DNA of 64,000 bases from Candidatus Phyllobacterium onerii (GCF_028331445.1 NZ_JAQMHX010000002.1:248001-312000), one strand, 5' to 3'; numbered from the stretch's first letter, positions 44,733-54,314 are shown. Notes: generated from the letters alone by a model not told the origin. A program made the numbers and translations.

Positions 44733-45044
44733 TTAGTGGTGCATACCTATCCGATACCAGACGGCATCGCCATTTCGTACGACTGCAATGCCCCTATTCC
44801 CTATGAGGGCTGTTGGCTCAAAGCGCCGCGATCTCGCAAGCCAAAGTTCATCTCCTGGCAGCATCCGCGCGAGCAGAGTCTTCAGTTCATCCTCCGGGGC
44901 CGGCATGCGGTCCCGAAATTCGGCGGGCAGAGCCTCAATGCCACCCATGAGGGCAATGAGCCACTCGCGATATCTTTGCGGGGTCGCTCGCTCTAACAAT
45001 ACAACTTCATCTACAGCGACCGGGCGGTCAATCTCGACAGGCAT
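44733..45044 (-). CDS. 103-residue soluble orphan
   Basis: ATG 45044 with GGGAAGAAG upstream gives MPVEIDRPVAVDEVVLLERA, then an acidic/helical body (REWLIALMGGIEALPAEFRD) and MLPGDELWLARSRRFEPTAL. The frame chosen has better protein character than the overlapping + strand ORF. Function unknown; 44454-44732 shows no other gene. Confidence 0.5.
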   Translation of the reverse strand: MPVEIDRPVAVDEVVLLERATPQRYREWLIALMGGIEALPAEFRDRMPAPEDELKTLLARMLPGDELWLARSRRFEPTALIGNRGIAVVRNGDAVWYRIGMHH

Positions 45045-45313
45045 TCTTCTTCCCGAGGTTAAGGAAATGTTCGGCCGTATTTTCTCTTCAGAGGCGATAA
45101 CACGTGTGCTGCGGGACCAGCAACATCCCATTCGGATTGACTGCGGTATTTGGTATGCATCACTCCACCGTATAATTCCACCGCAAAAGTTCCACGATTC
45201 GGCTCTGCTTGTGGCCGTTCAGGTCGAGACAAATCCGAAGTAAGCGCCAGGCGCGGCTGTCTTGTCCTGGTCCGACCTGAGCGATAGGTTCGCATGACAA
45301 CGAGGGTTATATC

Positions 45314-45640
45314 GTGACTAGAGACAGTGTAGCTGGACAGATTGACGTTTCAGAAGGCAGCGGTGAACTTAAAGCAGATCTCACAAGCTGCCCAGAATTC
45401 GTCGCGGCGCTACAAGATGATCATATGATGTGGACGGCCTACAACCTGCTGATCCAGGTGGAATGGATAAGAGCTGGCGGACCCGTAAAGCGTAATTGGG
45501 GCTCCAACGGACACATTGCCGGGTTCATTGCCGACCTGCGTGCTAAGGGCGAGACATACTTGGATATCCAATGCTACGCGGAGATGGCCCTCCTTTTGAT
45601 CAAGAACAAAAATGGGCCTCCGTCAAAGAGTTTCACATAA
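45314..45640 (+). CDS. 108-residue soluble orphan
   Basis: GTG start at 45314 preceded by GAGGG; product begins VTRDSVAGQIDVSEGSGELK and continues ADLTSCPEFVAALQDDHMMW, then FIADLRAKGETYLDIQCYAE. Compact, soluble, no known motif. Stand-alone. Confidence 0.5.
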   Translation: MTRDSVAGQIDVSEGSGELKADLTSCPEFVAALQDDHMMWTAYNLLIQVEWIRAGGPVKRNWGSNGHIAGFIADLRAKGETYLDIQCYAEMALLLIKNKNGPPSKSFT

Positions 45641-45790
45641 TGTTCTCTCAGCTAGGCTGGTATCCCAATCCCAATCCAAACCTACACGTTCTGATCAGAG
45701 AGGTTGGCCCAAAAGAATAGCGAGCGGTACGGCATTCAACACATCAAATTGTGCCCGGCTGGTTCGCGATCCTGATTCCATTGGCTTCGG

Positions 45791-46453
45791 TCATTTAGAA
45801 TTACCCCGAAAGCACGCTTTGTTAAGTTCAGAACTAACCGTTTTATTCTGGGACGCGGCATCGGCCATTGCTTTGGCGTATTGTATGATACGGTAAAACT
45901 CAGAGTAATCAGGAGGTTGCTTGAAATGATGGGAGAAATCGACGGTACACGAAACTCCATCGGATAGCGCGCCGACCTTGTAAATTACCGTGTAGAAAAC
46001 ACACATGTTCGCAGCATCACGATTGCATCGCACCCAATACAGCTCGTCTGAAATTGCTACGGCGAGGAAAGTAATGTTTTCGTAACCGGGAACCACCGAT
46101 GGTCCGGCAGCGGTTGCTCTAAGTATAGGATTGGAGACAGTCCAAACGTTTGGATTAGAGGTAGCTGTTAGCGTCAGTGACTGACCGTTGGCCAGTTTCA
46201 AAAGAGAACTAAACCTTGAAGATAAAAGTTCGGATGTTTCGTACCAATTGAGCGTCCAGTGCGAAGAAACGTTTGTCTTTCCATCAGGAGATTTGTCGCA
46301 AAATGGTACATGCAGAATATCTTTCCCACTGACCGACTGCTCTAGCCTTCTGATACAGCTCTCATAATTAACGTCAGCCTTTGCGTCTGGAAACACAAGA
46401 AAAGAAGCACCAAAAAGAGCAAAGGCACAGATCCATAAATTTCTCTTTTTCAA
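45791..46453 (-). CDS. Exported Cys-containing orphan
   Basis: A 220-residue protein with a good signal peptide (MKKRNLWICAFALFGASFLV, cleavage near DAKA). The mature part has six Cys (for example NYESCIRRLE, ILHVPFCDKSP, YWVRCNRDAANMCVFY), fitting periplasmic disulfides. No recognised domain. It forms part of the orphan exported-protein array. Confidence 0.6.
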   Translation of the reverse strand: MKKRNLWICAFALFGASFLVFPDAKADVNYESCIRRLEQSVSGKDILHVPFCDKSPDGKTNVSSHWTLNWYETSELLSSRFSSLLKLANGQSLTLTATSNPNVWTVSNPILRATAAGPSVVPGYENITFLAVAISDELYWVRCNRDAANMCVFYTVIYKVGALSDGVSCTVDFSHHFKQPPDYSEFYRIIQYAKAMADAASQNKTVSSELNKACFRGNSK

Positions 46454-46606
46454 GATTACGTTCCTATTCGATGGGCGGTTTGGCCGACGGATTGAATCTC
46501 AAAACGTCTCCGTCCGCTACTAGTCCCTGTTGACAAAGTGCATAGCAACCGCAGTCAAATTTGAATTTGGAATAAATTGCCTTTTGGGCTGACAATCGGG
46601 AAAGCC

Positions 46607-47293
46607 TCACAATTTGGTCGGGGTGATTGGCGTTAAGCCCAGATCAACGAAACTGGTTTTGGTCGCCACTTCGCCCCCCTGTCTTTGGGTCAAGGCGAGG
46701 ACGGTGTAGGCGAGGATGTGCGGTCGCGCATCGAGAAACGCAACGGAGAGGATGAGGTGGTCTGGTTTAGGACGCCATCGAAATCCGAGCACGCCGATTC
46801 GAAATGGATTTTGCCAAGCCTCCATAGATCCTCTTAAATGTAGATCGACGCCTGCTATGCCGCTTCTAGTGAACAATAGCGTAGCACGTCTTATTGCCGA
46901 CCATTTTATACGAACGCCCGACCGGGTATCTCTGAATCCCTCGGCATCAATCACGAGGACCGGGTTTTTTCGCATCGCATCGATGATGCATGTCAAAGCG
47001 ACACCCGTGAATCCGATCCCACCCAGAAAACTGATCGGCCCGAACACGATGAACAGAATTATATCCCGGGCGGGAAAGGAACCATCGAAGACAGCAAAGG
47101 CCAAAAGCAAAGCCCCAACCACCAGAATCGGTCCAATGAGCGAGCTGAGCAGGCCAAAAAAGATGTTCTTCCCCTTGTGTGGTCGGGCACGCAAGGGAAG
47201 CGGTATCAAGACGGGCGGCACGATGGAGTGGAACATCGTCGGTTCATCCGGTATTTCTACCGCACCAGTTGAATCGACCATCCTTTGGGTCAT
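46607..47293 (-). CDS. Membrane protein with a PH-like domain
   Basis: From ATG 47293 (GTGAGGA upstream; GTG 47305 possible) a 228-residue product with two helices (FGLLSSLIGPILVVGALLLA and FIVFGPISFLGGIGFTGVAL) followed by a soluble domain reading NPVLVIDAEGFRDTRSGVRI then KWSAIRRATLLFTRSGIAGV. This helix-pair plus DxxGFxD...WxxI pattern is like the STM3941 family of PH-like membrane proteins; match is tentative. Confidence 0.55.
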   Translation of the reverse strand: MTQRMVDSTGAVEIPDEPTMFHSIVPPVLIPLPLRARPHKGKNIFFGLLSSLIGPILVVGALLLAFAVFDGSFPARDIILFIVFGPISFLGGIGFTGVALTCIIDAMRKNPVLVIDAEGFRDTRSGVRIKWSAIRRATLLFTRSGIAGVDLHLRGSMEAWQNPFRIGVLGFRWRPKPDHLILSVAFLDARPHILAYTVLALTQRQGGEVATKTSFVDLGLTPITPTKL

Positions 47294-47423
47294 TACGGTC
47301 CTCACCTTCGTAATCTTGTATCTGGACTAGGCCACCCGGTGAGAAATGCAAGGCGATCAAGACTATACGGTAGCCAAATCCTTACAGTCGCTAGGCCAGG
47401 AATGCGCCGAAGAGCACTTGGCT

Positions 47424-47822
47424 TTATCGTATTGAGTAGACCGGAAAAACTAGGAGAAAAATGAACATAGGCACTCCCTCTTTTGAGACCAAGCGTGATG
47501 TTCTATCACTTGAACCATTGATGCAGCGTTCGTTCGGTTGGTACATTTTTATCGGTTGAGCCGCATCCAGTGGCGGACAGAGCCGGAACCAAACCCAGAC
47601 GACGCCGAGGACGAGCAACAGCGGCAGCCTCCAAGCGGCAGGCGCTAGTCGATCAGTAGCGAGGAAATTCCCCTAGCTCCGCGCAAGTTGCGCCAGACCG
47701 AGCCACGGACCGCGATCTTCTTTAGATGACGCCACCAGCCCCGAGGGGCGCTTGCCCGTTGGCTTTTGTGGTTCATGCGCCTTGTCATTCTCCTCATTGC
47801 TCTTCCCTTCGTCGTCGCTCAT
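47424..47822 (-). pseudogene. Small membrane protein gene split by an in-frame TAG
   Basis: ATG 47822 (GGAGGG upstream) reads MSDDEGKSNEENDKAHEPQK to LGLAQLARS, then TAG at 47673-47675. The same frame continues GNFLATDRLAPAAWRLPLLL with a transmembrane helix (LLVLGVVWVWFRL) to a stop at 47424. Joining both parts gives a 132-residue protein with an acidic cytoplasmic part and one helix. TAG probably arose from a Trp or Gln codon. If TAG is the true end, a 49-residue soluble protein remains. Confidence 0.45.
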
Positions 47823-47967
47823 GGCATTGCCCTCCGCCCGTTGGGAGGAAGATTTTAGCAGAGCTTTGAAGGCGGAAAAATCCGGACAAGGCCTGAAATC
47901 GCGGATGGGTAAGACCTTACAGAAGATTTTGACGCTGGTTTAAATCCGGGCTGATAGTGATTCCGGC

Positions 47968-48231
47968 ATGGAAACAAAGAAGACATTCACCGACGTATTA
48001 AAAGTCCTCGCTCCGATGTGGGGCCTCATGTTCGGAGCAGCCATTGGCTTGATGCTCTTTACCCAGCTTTGGCAAATACTCTTGGCTGCCGTTCTCTGCA
48101 TGACTGCTGGCCAAACCTATTATCGCGAAATTATCAGTGCGGATCGCCGCTTCACTGTAATCACGTGGATAGTTGCCTGCATTTTCTTCTTCATCCCAAT
48201 GCTGGCGGTAGTTGCGGGTCTTTTGCGGTAA
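47968..48231 (+). CDS. 87-residue membrane protein
   Basis: Starts METKKTFTDVLKVLAPMWGL and carries three hydrophobic helices, for example LMLFTQLWQILLAAVLCMTA and IVACIFFFIPMLAVVAGLLR. It is followed after 27 bases by a tiny ORF with a strong ribosome site and may form a pair with it. Not recognised. Confidence 0.55.
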   Translation: METKKTFTDVLKVLAPMWGLMFGAAIGLMLFTQLWQILLAAVLCMTAGQTYYREIISADRRFTVITWIVACIFFFIPMLAVVAGLLR

Positions 48232-48258
48232 ATGGACAGGACAAGAAGGAGATACCCA

Positions 48259-48399
48259 ATGGCTAAACCTGTCGCTGAGCCTACCGTAAAGCCCGTCATT
48301 GCTGCGAAGGATGATGGTAAGATTCTTATGGTGGGTGATGAGAAGTGGTTGATTAGGGATAGTGGTGTTCCTATCAGTTTTTGTGGACTTCCTAACTGA
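48259..48399 (+). CDS. 46-residue small protein with a strong ribosome site
   Basis: AGAAGGAGA lies 8 bases before ATG 48259. The product is MAKPVAEPTVKPVIAAKDDG then KILMVGDEKWLIRDSGVPIS and FCGLPN. The tidy ribosome site and charged, folded-looking sequence favour a real gene. It is spaced 27 bases from the upstream membrane protein gene. Function unknown. The next 48400-48643 shows no gene. Confidence 0.5.
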   Translation: MAKPVAEPTVKPVIAAKDDGKILMVGDEKWLIRDSGVPISFCGLPN

Positions 48400-48643
48400 G
48401 GCTAGACAGTACAATGGCAATCTTTATTTGTCGTTTGCATATTCCGTCATTGACGTTGGCAACCCACCGGGAAGCCGTCATTGACGCGCGTCTGAGGTCA
48501 AACCTTTCGTCTGCTCAGCGACTGCACACCGTTCTTGGGAACATAATTGCCGATGCCCTCAAGCCAATCGATAAGGGAACGGCACATTGAAATAGGAGAA
48601 TAAAATGAGACCAATACCGTTTAGTCAATAAGGACGCAAAGGC

Positions 48644-48913
48644 ATGGAAGGTTTACCAACCGACATATCAGGCATCTTTTTTGTTAAGCTTTATTTCTTT
48701 TTCTTGTTAGCATTATTTGTTGCATGCATATTTGGAGTATTGGCTTTAATAAACAAAGACAGGCGGCGCATATTTATGCAGAAAGACAACAATTACATAA
48801 GTTACTTTTTTACAAATAGAAAGAAAGACGCAACTGTCTTTTCAATTATGTGGACGGTCGCAGCAATAATGTTTATCGCATTGTTCGTAATCCTCTCTAT
48901 CGCAAAAAGATAA
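48644..48913 (+). CDS. 89-residue AT-rich membrane protein
   Basis: Starts MEGLPTDISGIFFVKLYFFF; two hydrophobic helices flank a basic loop (INKDRRRIFMQKDNNYISYF). Base composition is much richer in A+T than surrounding genes, suggesting recent acquisition. It ends at a strong terminator. Not recognised. Confidence 0.55.
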   Translation: MEGLPTDISGIFFVKLYFFFLLALFVACIFGVLALINKDRRRIFMQKDNNYISYFFTNRKKDATVFSIMWTVAAIMFIALFVILSIAKR

Positions 48914-48914
48914 T

Positions 48915-48959
48915 GGGGGCCTCTCAGCTTGGTAATCGCCTAGTCCAAGCCCCCCTTTT
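48915..48959 (+). terminator. Rho-independent terminator
   Basis: GGGGG (48915-48919) pairs with CCCCC (48951-48955), with an inner CTTGG/CCAAG pairing, followed by TTTT. It directly follows the gene at 48644. Confidence 0.65.
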
Positions 48960-48989
48960 CGGTGCGTTCTTTTGTTCGGATGTATGAAT

Positions 48990-49387
48990 TTTCCTGTGTC
49001 AACCCTCTCTCGCCGAATCTAGGCTACCCGCGTGCGTAACTCACAAAGGTCCTGATGCGACGAATTCGCAATATGTCAGTGTCGAAAAGGCAGCAGGATC
49101 CGGACAGCGAACTGCCCTTTGGCGGAATTTTCAGGCCAATGAAGATTGCTCGCCCGGGGTAGCACATGGCATGAAGGTAAGTTCACAGCCAGCCCATGGG
49201 AAAATCGATATCGTTGTAGAGGCGTTTGATCCAAAATCCCCAAAGAGCAATATCCGATTCAATTGCAACTCGAGGAATATACTGGTCCTGTAGCCTATTA
49301 CACATCTGCGGATGGTTTTAGCGGGAAAGACAAAGTGGCCCTGGCACATCAATTCAAGGGCATGGATTCACCTACCTCACGGCGATA
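48990..49387 (+). pseudogene. Decayed exported-protein gene
   Basis: One frame reads QYVSVEKAAGSGQRTALWRN, then NEDCSPGVAHGMKVSSQPAH and GKIDIVVEAFDPKSP. After a frame change near 49260 it continues YTGPVAYYTSADGFSGKDKV. The pattern of xxxKPxHGxVxV followed by YYTSxxGFxGxD is familiar from short secreted rhizobial proteins of unknown function. No start codon survives. The interval to 49564 holds nothing else. Confidence 0.45.
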
Positions 49388-49564
49388 ATCGTCAAGGTAA
49401 GCAAATAGCTTGTCGCTGCAGGATTCCAAGCGGCGTGCGGTTTTGGTATGGCTCCCGCCAGTATCGTCACTTTCTATGATTCAAAATATTGGTGAGCGAC
49501 GGTCCCAAGCTGTGCTCTAATTCACAGCTCAAACGGTCGAAAAGCTGGTGACGATGCGCTAAGT

Positions 49565-50584
49565 TCATTTAGCGCTGCGCTGTTCTTTGGCCCTATTGTA
49601 CCATTTAAGCGCTTCGTTTTTATCAACCATGACACCATCGCCAGTCTTGTACATCAGGGTAAGATTGATCTGAGCATGAAACTCCCCTTGTTCGGCGGCT
49701 CTATGGTACCATTTCAACGCTTCTGATTTGTCGACGGGTATCCCATCTCCGTTATAGTAGGCGTTGGCGAGATTGGTCTGAGCAACCATCTCGCCCTGTT
49801 CGGCAGCTTTGCGATACCAGGTTACGGCTGATATTGCGTTTTCGACAACTCCATCTCCCTGTCCATACATAGAGCCGAGGGCGCTTTGTGCGTTGGCATC
49901 GCCTTGTTCGGCGGCTAACAAGTACAATCTGAATGCCTCGGTCTTGTTTACGGGCACACCATCGCCGAACCGATAGATATGTCCTAGAGCGCTTTGCGCA
50001 TTGGGCTCGCCAGATGCGGCTGCCTCAGTAAACCATTTAATGGCTTCCCCTTGGTCCGCTTGGACAAAGTTGCCGTCGCGGGATAGGAATCCAAGCGATA
50101 CTTGGGCTAGTGACTCGCCCTGGTCGGCTGCTCGTCTGAACCATTTAACAGCTGCAGCTTTGTCCTCCAAAACACCGTTTCCCGAGAAGTATATGCGACC
50201 CAAAGCGTATTGCGATGCGGGGTTCCCTTGGACAGCGGACCTTCTATACCATTTGACCGCTTCGCCCTTATCCACGGCGACTGTATCGCCATCATAATAA
50301 GCAGTGCCAATAACTGCCTGAGCGCGGGCATTCCCTTGTTCGGCTGCTCTAAGGTACCATTTGAATGCTTCGGCTTTGTCTGCAATGGTTCCCATCCCAT
50401 GGTAGAACATAGCAGCCAAATTCATTTGCGCTTCAGCATCGCCTTTTTCTGCCAGCGGCTGCAGGAGGTTCACCGCTGTCACAAAGTCGCCTCTGTCATA
50501 AGCGTCCTGAGCATCGTTGGCATGAGCAAACGCCAACGAGGAGATAGTAAGCCCGATCAACATACAAAATTTCTTGATCCACAT
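49565..50584 (-). CDS. Exported Sel1-repeat protein
   Basis: A 339-residue protein with a signal peptide (cleavage near AFAHA) and eight to nine 36-residue Sel1-like repeats, each with A-x-x-WYxxAAEQGxAxAQxxLGxxYxxGDGV pattern, such as KAEAFKWYLRAAEQGNARAQ. Such solenoids bind protein partners in the periplasm or act as immunity-type inhibitors. AGGAAC precedes the ATG. A second Sel1 protein lies at 55033. Confidence 0.85.
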   Translation of the reverse strand: MWIKKFCMLIGLTISSLAFAHANDAQDAYDRGDFVTAVNLLQPLAEKGDAEAQMNLAAMFYHGMGTIADKAEAFKWYLRAAEQGNARAQAVIGTAYYDGDTVAVDKGEAVKWYRRSAVQGNPASQYALGRIYFSGNGVLEDKAAAVKWFRRAADQGESLAQVSLGFLSRDGNFVQADQGEAIKWFTEAAASGEPNAQSALGHIYRFGDGVPVNKTEAFRLYLLAAEQGDANAQSALGSMYGQGDGVVENAISAVTWYRKAAEQGEMVAQTNLANAYYNGDGIPVDKSEALKWYHRAAEQGEFHAQINLTLMYKTGDGVMVDKNEALKWYNRAKEQRSAK

Positions 50585-50942
50585 GCGGTCTTGTTCCTTG
50601 GTAGCAGTATTACTTCGCAGCCATTGCGAGCCTTTTCGCGCTCGTTATTCAGAATCAAAGGAAGAAACCTAAGCGCTCCATTAGAATATTGTGATCGGTG
50701 GATTTCCGGCACAATCAAATAAGGTTGCCCGGAGCGTATGCACTTTGTCAACAGCGCCGAGCGGCGAAGAACGACTGCTCTAACTGCTAAGCGATGCCTA
50801 TTGCCGCGAGATAAAACTCTCCATCTCCTCGGCTTAATCAATAACACGGCCTGCTAATGAAATAATAACTTCTGATCCCAATTGACATTGCTTTGATTGG
50901 CAATTCATAAGCGTACGATCTCAATATTTGTCGGGGGACAAC

Positions 50943-51902
50943 TTGTCAAAATCAAATAATCCATTCTCATTCCGTGGTCGATTAGATCGAAAAACTTTTT
51001 GGTTAATGATCACCATTATTTTCAGCATCAGGATCGCCAGCGTTGCGGCGGCTACTTTTCATCCAGAATGGGCGGACTTTGCGAAGCGAATCGATTTCCT
51101 TCTCTTTCTCTGCGCGATCATCATCGGCAGGCGGATGCGCGATTTCGGCTGGTCGGCACTGTGGGGTTGGGCGGCAACCATTTTCCTGACCTTCTGCGTT
51201 CCTGTCGGCATTGGAATCCTGCATCGAAATGAGTCCAACACTGGCAGCTTCTCATGGGATGATATCGGAGGTCAGGCATTCGTTTTCTCCGCTATTCCCC
51301 TTTTGTATCTCATTGTGATCGTTGGTATTCCCAAAGGCGATCCAGGAGAAAATAAATACGGAGTACCGAACGTCTACCCTTCACGAAAAGCCGCGCATGA
51401 AATGGCCGACCACCATCAGGCAAATGATGCCTTTTCCTCGCTTCCGACCATTGGTCTTGCTCGTTACATTGCTTTGTTTGTGGCATTGGAGTTTGTTCTT
51501 GGCGTGGGAATAAGGGCGGCAGAATCGATGGCCAACTATCAGATGAACGTGTTTGTGAAAGCCGTTGGGGGTTTGTCGCTTTGTGTATTGGCAGCATGCA
51601 TCTGGTTCGTTCGGGAGCAAAACAGGGCTCCTGAAATATCCGAACAACTGCGCCTGACAATACTTACAGTAGGCGGCGTGACACTTCGAATAGCTCTCGC
51701 CATTTTGCTCGTCATCGTGTGGTTCGACGGGATGTCGGGCATTTCCGGGGCGTTTAACGCGTTGGCCGATGCTTACTCCTGGACGTTCGTGTTCGGAGTT
51801 ATTGAAGTTCTGCTGTTGACAGAATTTCTTCTACTATTCGCAGGGTTTCGCTTTATTCCTAAAGCGATCATGGCCTTGCGAAATCGAAGAGCGGTCTCGT
51901 AG
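50943..51902 (+). CDS. DUF805-like membrane protein
   Basis: TTG 50943 (GGGGGA 8 bases upstream) gives 319 residues beginning MSKSNNPFSFRGRLDRKTFW, the clear FSFxGRxxRxxFW signature of DUF805. The DUF805 domain spans about residues 5-140 with four helices and RRMRDFGWSALWGW. A second half with four more helices (residues 165-310) is not recognised, so this is an extended relative. Confidence 0.75.
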   Translation: MSKSNNPFSFRGRLDRKTFWLMITIIFSIRIASVAAATFHPEWADFAKRIDFLLFLCAIIIGRRMRDFGWSALWGWAATIFLTFCVPVGIGILHRNESNTGSFSWDDIGGQAFVFSAIPLLYLIVIVGIPKGDPGENKYGVPNVYPSRKAAHEMADHHQANDAFSSLPTIGLARYIALFVALEFVLGVGIRAAESMANYQMNVFVKAVGGLSLCVLAACIWFVREQNRAPEISEQLRLTILTVGGVTLRIALAILLVIVWFDGMSGISGAFNALADAYSWTFVFGVIEVLLLTEFLLLFAGFRFIPKAIMALRNRRAVS

Positions 51903-51941
51903 GAGAACAATGCAAAAGAGCCATCTGGGCAGGAAATCAAA

Positions 51942-52133
51942 ATGCGAAAATTGATCACCATACTTCGTTTTGCGTGGATGTTGTCATCCGTGATGGTCGG
52001 GACGATGATCGGCGCAGCTTCTGGAATGGATCACCATGGCTGGGTTGGAGCCATTGCACTCGGTTTTGTTGGATTGGTGGCAGGTGTTCTTTTGGGGTCC
52101 ACGCCGAGTGGAATTCTGCAGTTTCTGAAATGA
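51942..52133 (+). CDS. 63-residue Gly-rich membrane protein
   Basis: Starts MRKLITILRFAWMLSSVMVG with two Gly-rich hydrophobic helices (GAIALGFVGLVAGVLLGS). AGGAAATC precedes the ATG. It lies 39 bases after the DUF805 gene on the same strand and is probably co-transcribed with it. Confidence 0.5.
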   Translation: MRKLITILRFAWMLSSVMVGTMIGAASGMDHHGWVGAIALGFVGLVAGVLLGSTPSGILQFLK

Positions 52134-52213
52134 AGGTTAGGACTGCAGCTATCCTTTCAGTGCAAAAATTGTTCCGGGTTAGCTTCTTTGGATAGTGATG
52201 GGAAGCAGATTTG

Positions 52214-52744
52214 ATGCGGAGTGTCCTTCGGTTTATTTGGAAGTCTATGGCACTGGCATTTGTGGTGGTGCCAGTCGCTTACTGCACCAATTCAAGTGTG
52301 TTGCGGAGAGGCGACTATGGCGTGGCCTTACCATCTTTTTATGGGCAACCCGCTGTCTCTCGGACCACTGGAACAAGGTATGCAATCATCCCGACGGATG
52401 TTGATGAATACAACCTTTTCGAGAGTACAAGAACGCTTGGATTAATCTGGAAAAAGGTCCCCGGAATCTCTCTTGGATTCTCCTATAACGGCTTCCATCA
52501 AGGGCACGATGTCCTTGTCTCACCAGATGACAGGCTGCTCTTTACCAGACGCAACACCACGTCAAGCGATGGTTCTCACACTATTCTGTCCGACGTCATC
52601 GACATTAGTGTCAGTCCACCCAAGGTTCTGGTTCAGGGTCCGATGTGTTGCATGGATGGTGAGGATACGGAGGAAAGTGTGGAAAGAAACCACCAAAGAA
52701 TTTTGCCAATGGCTCGCACTGCGGGTTTGAATCTCGTCCCATAA
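52214..52744 (+). CDS. Exported orphan, 176 residues
   Basis: ATG 52214 gives MRSVLRFIWKSMALAFVVVP followed by VAYCTNSSV, a signal peptide possibly ending at a lipobox-like Cys. The mature domain reads GVALPSFYGQPAVSRTTGTR and later DVLVSPDDRLLFTRRNTTSS, suggestive of beta strands. No known family. Same strand as its neighbours. Confidence 0.5.
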   Translation: MRSVLRFIWKSMALAFVVVPVAYCTNSSVLRRGDYGVALPSFYGQPAVSRTTGTRYAIIPTDVDEYNLFESTRTLGLIWKKVPGISLGFSYNGFHQGHDVLVSPDDRLLFTRRNTTSSDGSHTILSDVIDISVSPPKVLVQGPMCCMDGEDTEESVERNHQRILPMARTAGLNLVP

Positions 52745-52815
52745 CGTGTTGAAAACTCTGGCTTTTGGCACCTAACTGCGCATATTTATAAAGGTCGGCA
52801 CAGAAAGGATTTCGC

Positions 52816-53293
52816 ATGGGCGGGGGGTTGGTTGATCGGTTCATGGACGATTTGGACAATCTGTTTTTGCTGAACTACCAAACTTTCCGCGATTTGAACT
52901 CACTAAAAAAGGCAATTCTTGCCGACCTCGGTTGTCTGTTCGATTTCACGAACACAGCCACAAAGAAAAAATTTTCTAAGACGATACTTTATCGCAATGA
53001 TCCCGAACGGATGTCTCTATCTGCTATTACCGCTTCCTTTGTCGGAGACAACATGGGGCTACTGGATCGTGTTGGCCATATCGTTGATATGTTTGTTGAT
53101 CCTGTATGCAGGTGTTCTAGTTCAGCTCACGACCTGCTTTGGCGTCATCGCTATATTGATAGTGACCTGCATCTCCGCCCACAGACTCTTGGAACCCGCA
53201 GCGATGGCTGGTTTGATACTTGTGCTGTATCTCATCGCAAAGCGACGAAGCAGTGTCCTAGTGAATCGCGATGTCAAAACGGACCCTCTGTGA
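52816..53293 (+). pseudogene. Membrane protein gene with a frameshift
   Basis: From ATG 52816 the frame reads MGGGLVDRFMDDLDNLFLLN to ILYRNDPER near 53012. The hydrophobic continuation LYLLLPLPLSETTWGYWIVL, then AISLICLLILYAGVLVQLTT and a basic end, lies in the +1 frame from there to 53293. In the first frame the remainder is Cys/His/Arg-rich and not protein-like. A one- or two-base indel near 53015-53035 best explains this. Confidence 0.55.
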
Positions 53294-53370
53294 TTGGCCC
53301 TTGTATTTAAGTCAACGTTCACGACTATAACCTTGCTGCTCAGCATTTGTTTGATGAACAGGAATTTCGC

Positions 53371-53886
53371 GTGAGTGCAGAAGTCGATCTCGTCAAACAA
53401 GCTCGGAAATGGGCACGGACCTGGACATGGATAGCGCTGTTCGGCATCTTGGCTCCGCCTGTGGTGCTTTCCTTGACAACACTCGTTTTTCTGATTGGCC
53501 TCAAACCCTTTCTCTTTCTATTCGCAGCATTCCTGGTCGTGGCAATCGTGGGCTTTTTGCTTGGACCTGTCTCGGTTGCCTGGAGTTTCTATATCGCTCT
53601 GACGGAGGTTATCTTGGGTCTTTCAGAGGATCATAGGTACCTTCTCTGTTGCTCCGACAAGAACAGAGCGGAGGCAGAGTTCGGTTCCTACGTGCCCTTT
53701 CTGATGTTCCCCGCAGGAATAGCAAGCTGCCTGCTCCTCGTCAGATTGATTATCTGGAACTCTCTCACTGTCAGGCAGATGCTTTTGACAGTCGCAATTT
53801 CGATTGGCGTCGCGCAAGCCGTGCTTTGGATTTACCAATGGCAAGAGGTGATCGTTCGTTGCTCATCCGTATGGTGTCATATTTAA
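53371..53886 (+). CDS. Four-helix membrane protein, 171 residues
   Basis: GTG 53371 with AGGAA upstream gives MSAEVDLVKQARKWARTWTW; TTG 53347 would add eight residues. Hydrophobic segments include ALFGILAPPVVLSLTTLVFL, LFAAFLVVAIVGFLLG and two near the C-terminus. It follows the frameshifted membrane gene on the same strand. Not recognised. Confidence 0.5.
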   Translation: MSAEVDLVKQARKWARTWTWIALFGILAPPVVLSLTTLVFLIGLKPFLFLFAAFLVVAIVGFLLGPVSVAWSFYIALTEVILGLSEDHRYLLCCSDKNRAEAEFGSYVPFLMFPAGIASCLLLVRLIIWNSLTVRQMLLTVAISIGVAQAVLWIYQWQEVIVRCSSVWCHI

Positions 53887-53894
53887 GCACTCGG

Positions 53895-54314
53895 TCAGAA
53901 GTCCTCGAACTTGATGTATATCTTGCCGTAGTCATCGCACGGATACGCGACCAAATTTTTCGGTCGTGTTCTGCAAAGCTTGGCGCTGGCCAGGTGTTTT
54001 TCGATATACCAATAATCATCGCCTGCACCGACAATATCACAGCAATCTTGCTTATAAGTGCCGACCTTGGTGCCGTATAGCTTTACGAGGTATCGCCGAT
54101 ATTCGCGCCGAATGGTGGCCGTCAGGTTCGGCCCGATTGCAACGCTGCAATCCTGACTTGCATCACATTGCGCTGTTCCCTCAAGATGGGATTGATCCGG
54201 TTTCCCGATCCAGATTTTCACCGAGTACGGTTTTGGCAGGATAGCTGGGTCGGCGCACGCTGTAGACGAAAACCACGCGATAAGCGGCAGCGCGACCAAA
54301 ATTTTCCGCACCAT
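53895..54314 (-). CDS. Exported Cys-containing orphan, 139 residues
   Basis: ATG 54314 gives a signal peptide (MVRKILVALPLIAWFSSTAC, cleavage near ACADP). The mature domain has strands and several Cys (CDASQDCSVAIGPNLTATIR, KQDCCDIVGAGDDYWYIEKH), consistent with periplasmic disulfides. It converges on the membrane protein gene at 53371 with 8 bases between stops. Confidence 0.6.
   Translation of the reverse strand: MVRKILVALPLIAWFSSTACADPAILPKPYSVKIWIGKPDQSHLEGTAQCDASQDCSVAIGPNLTATIRREYRRYLVKLYGTKVGTYKQDCCDIVGAGDDYWYIEKHLASAKLCRTRPKNLVAYPCDDYGKIYIKFEDF

Noticed and set aside
44562-44996. 144-codon + strand ORF
   Set aside because: Overlaps the - strand gene at 44733-45044, which has a better ribosome site and composition.
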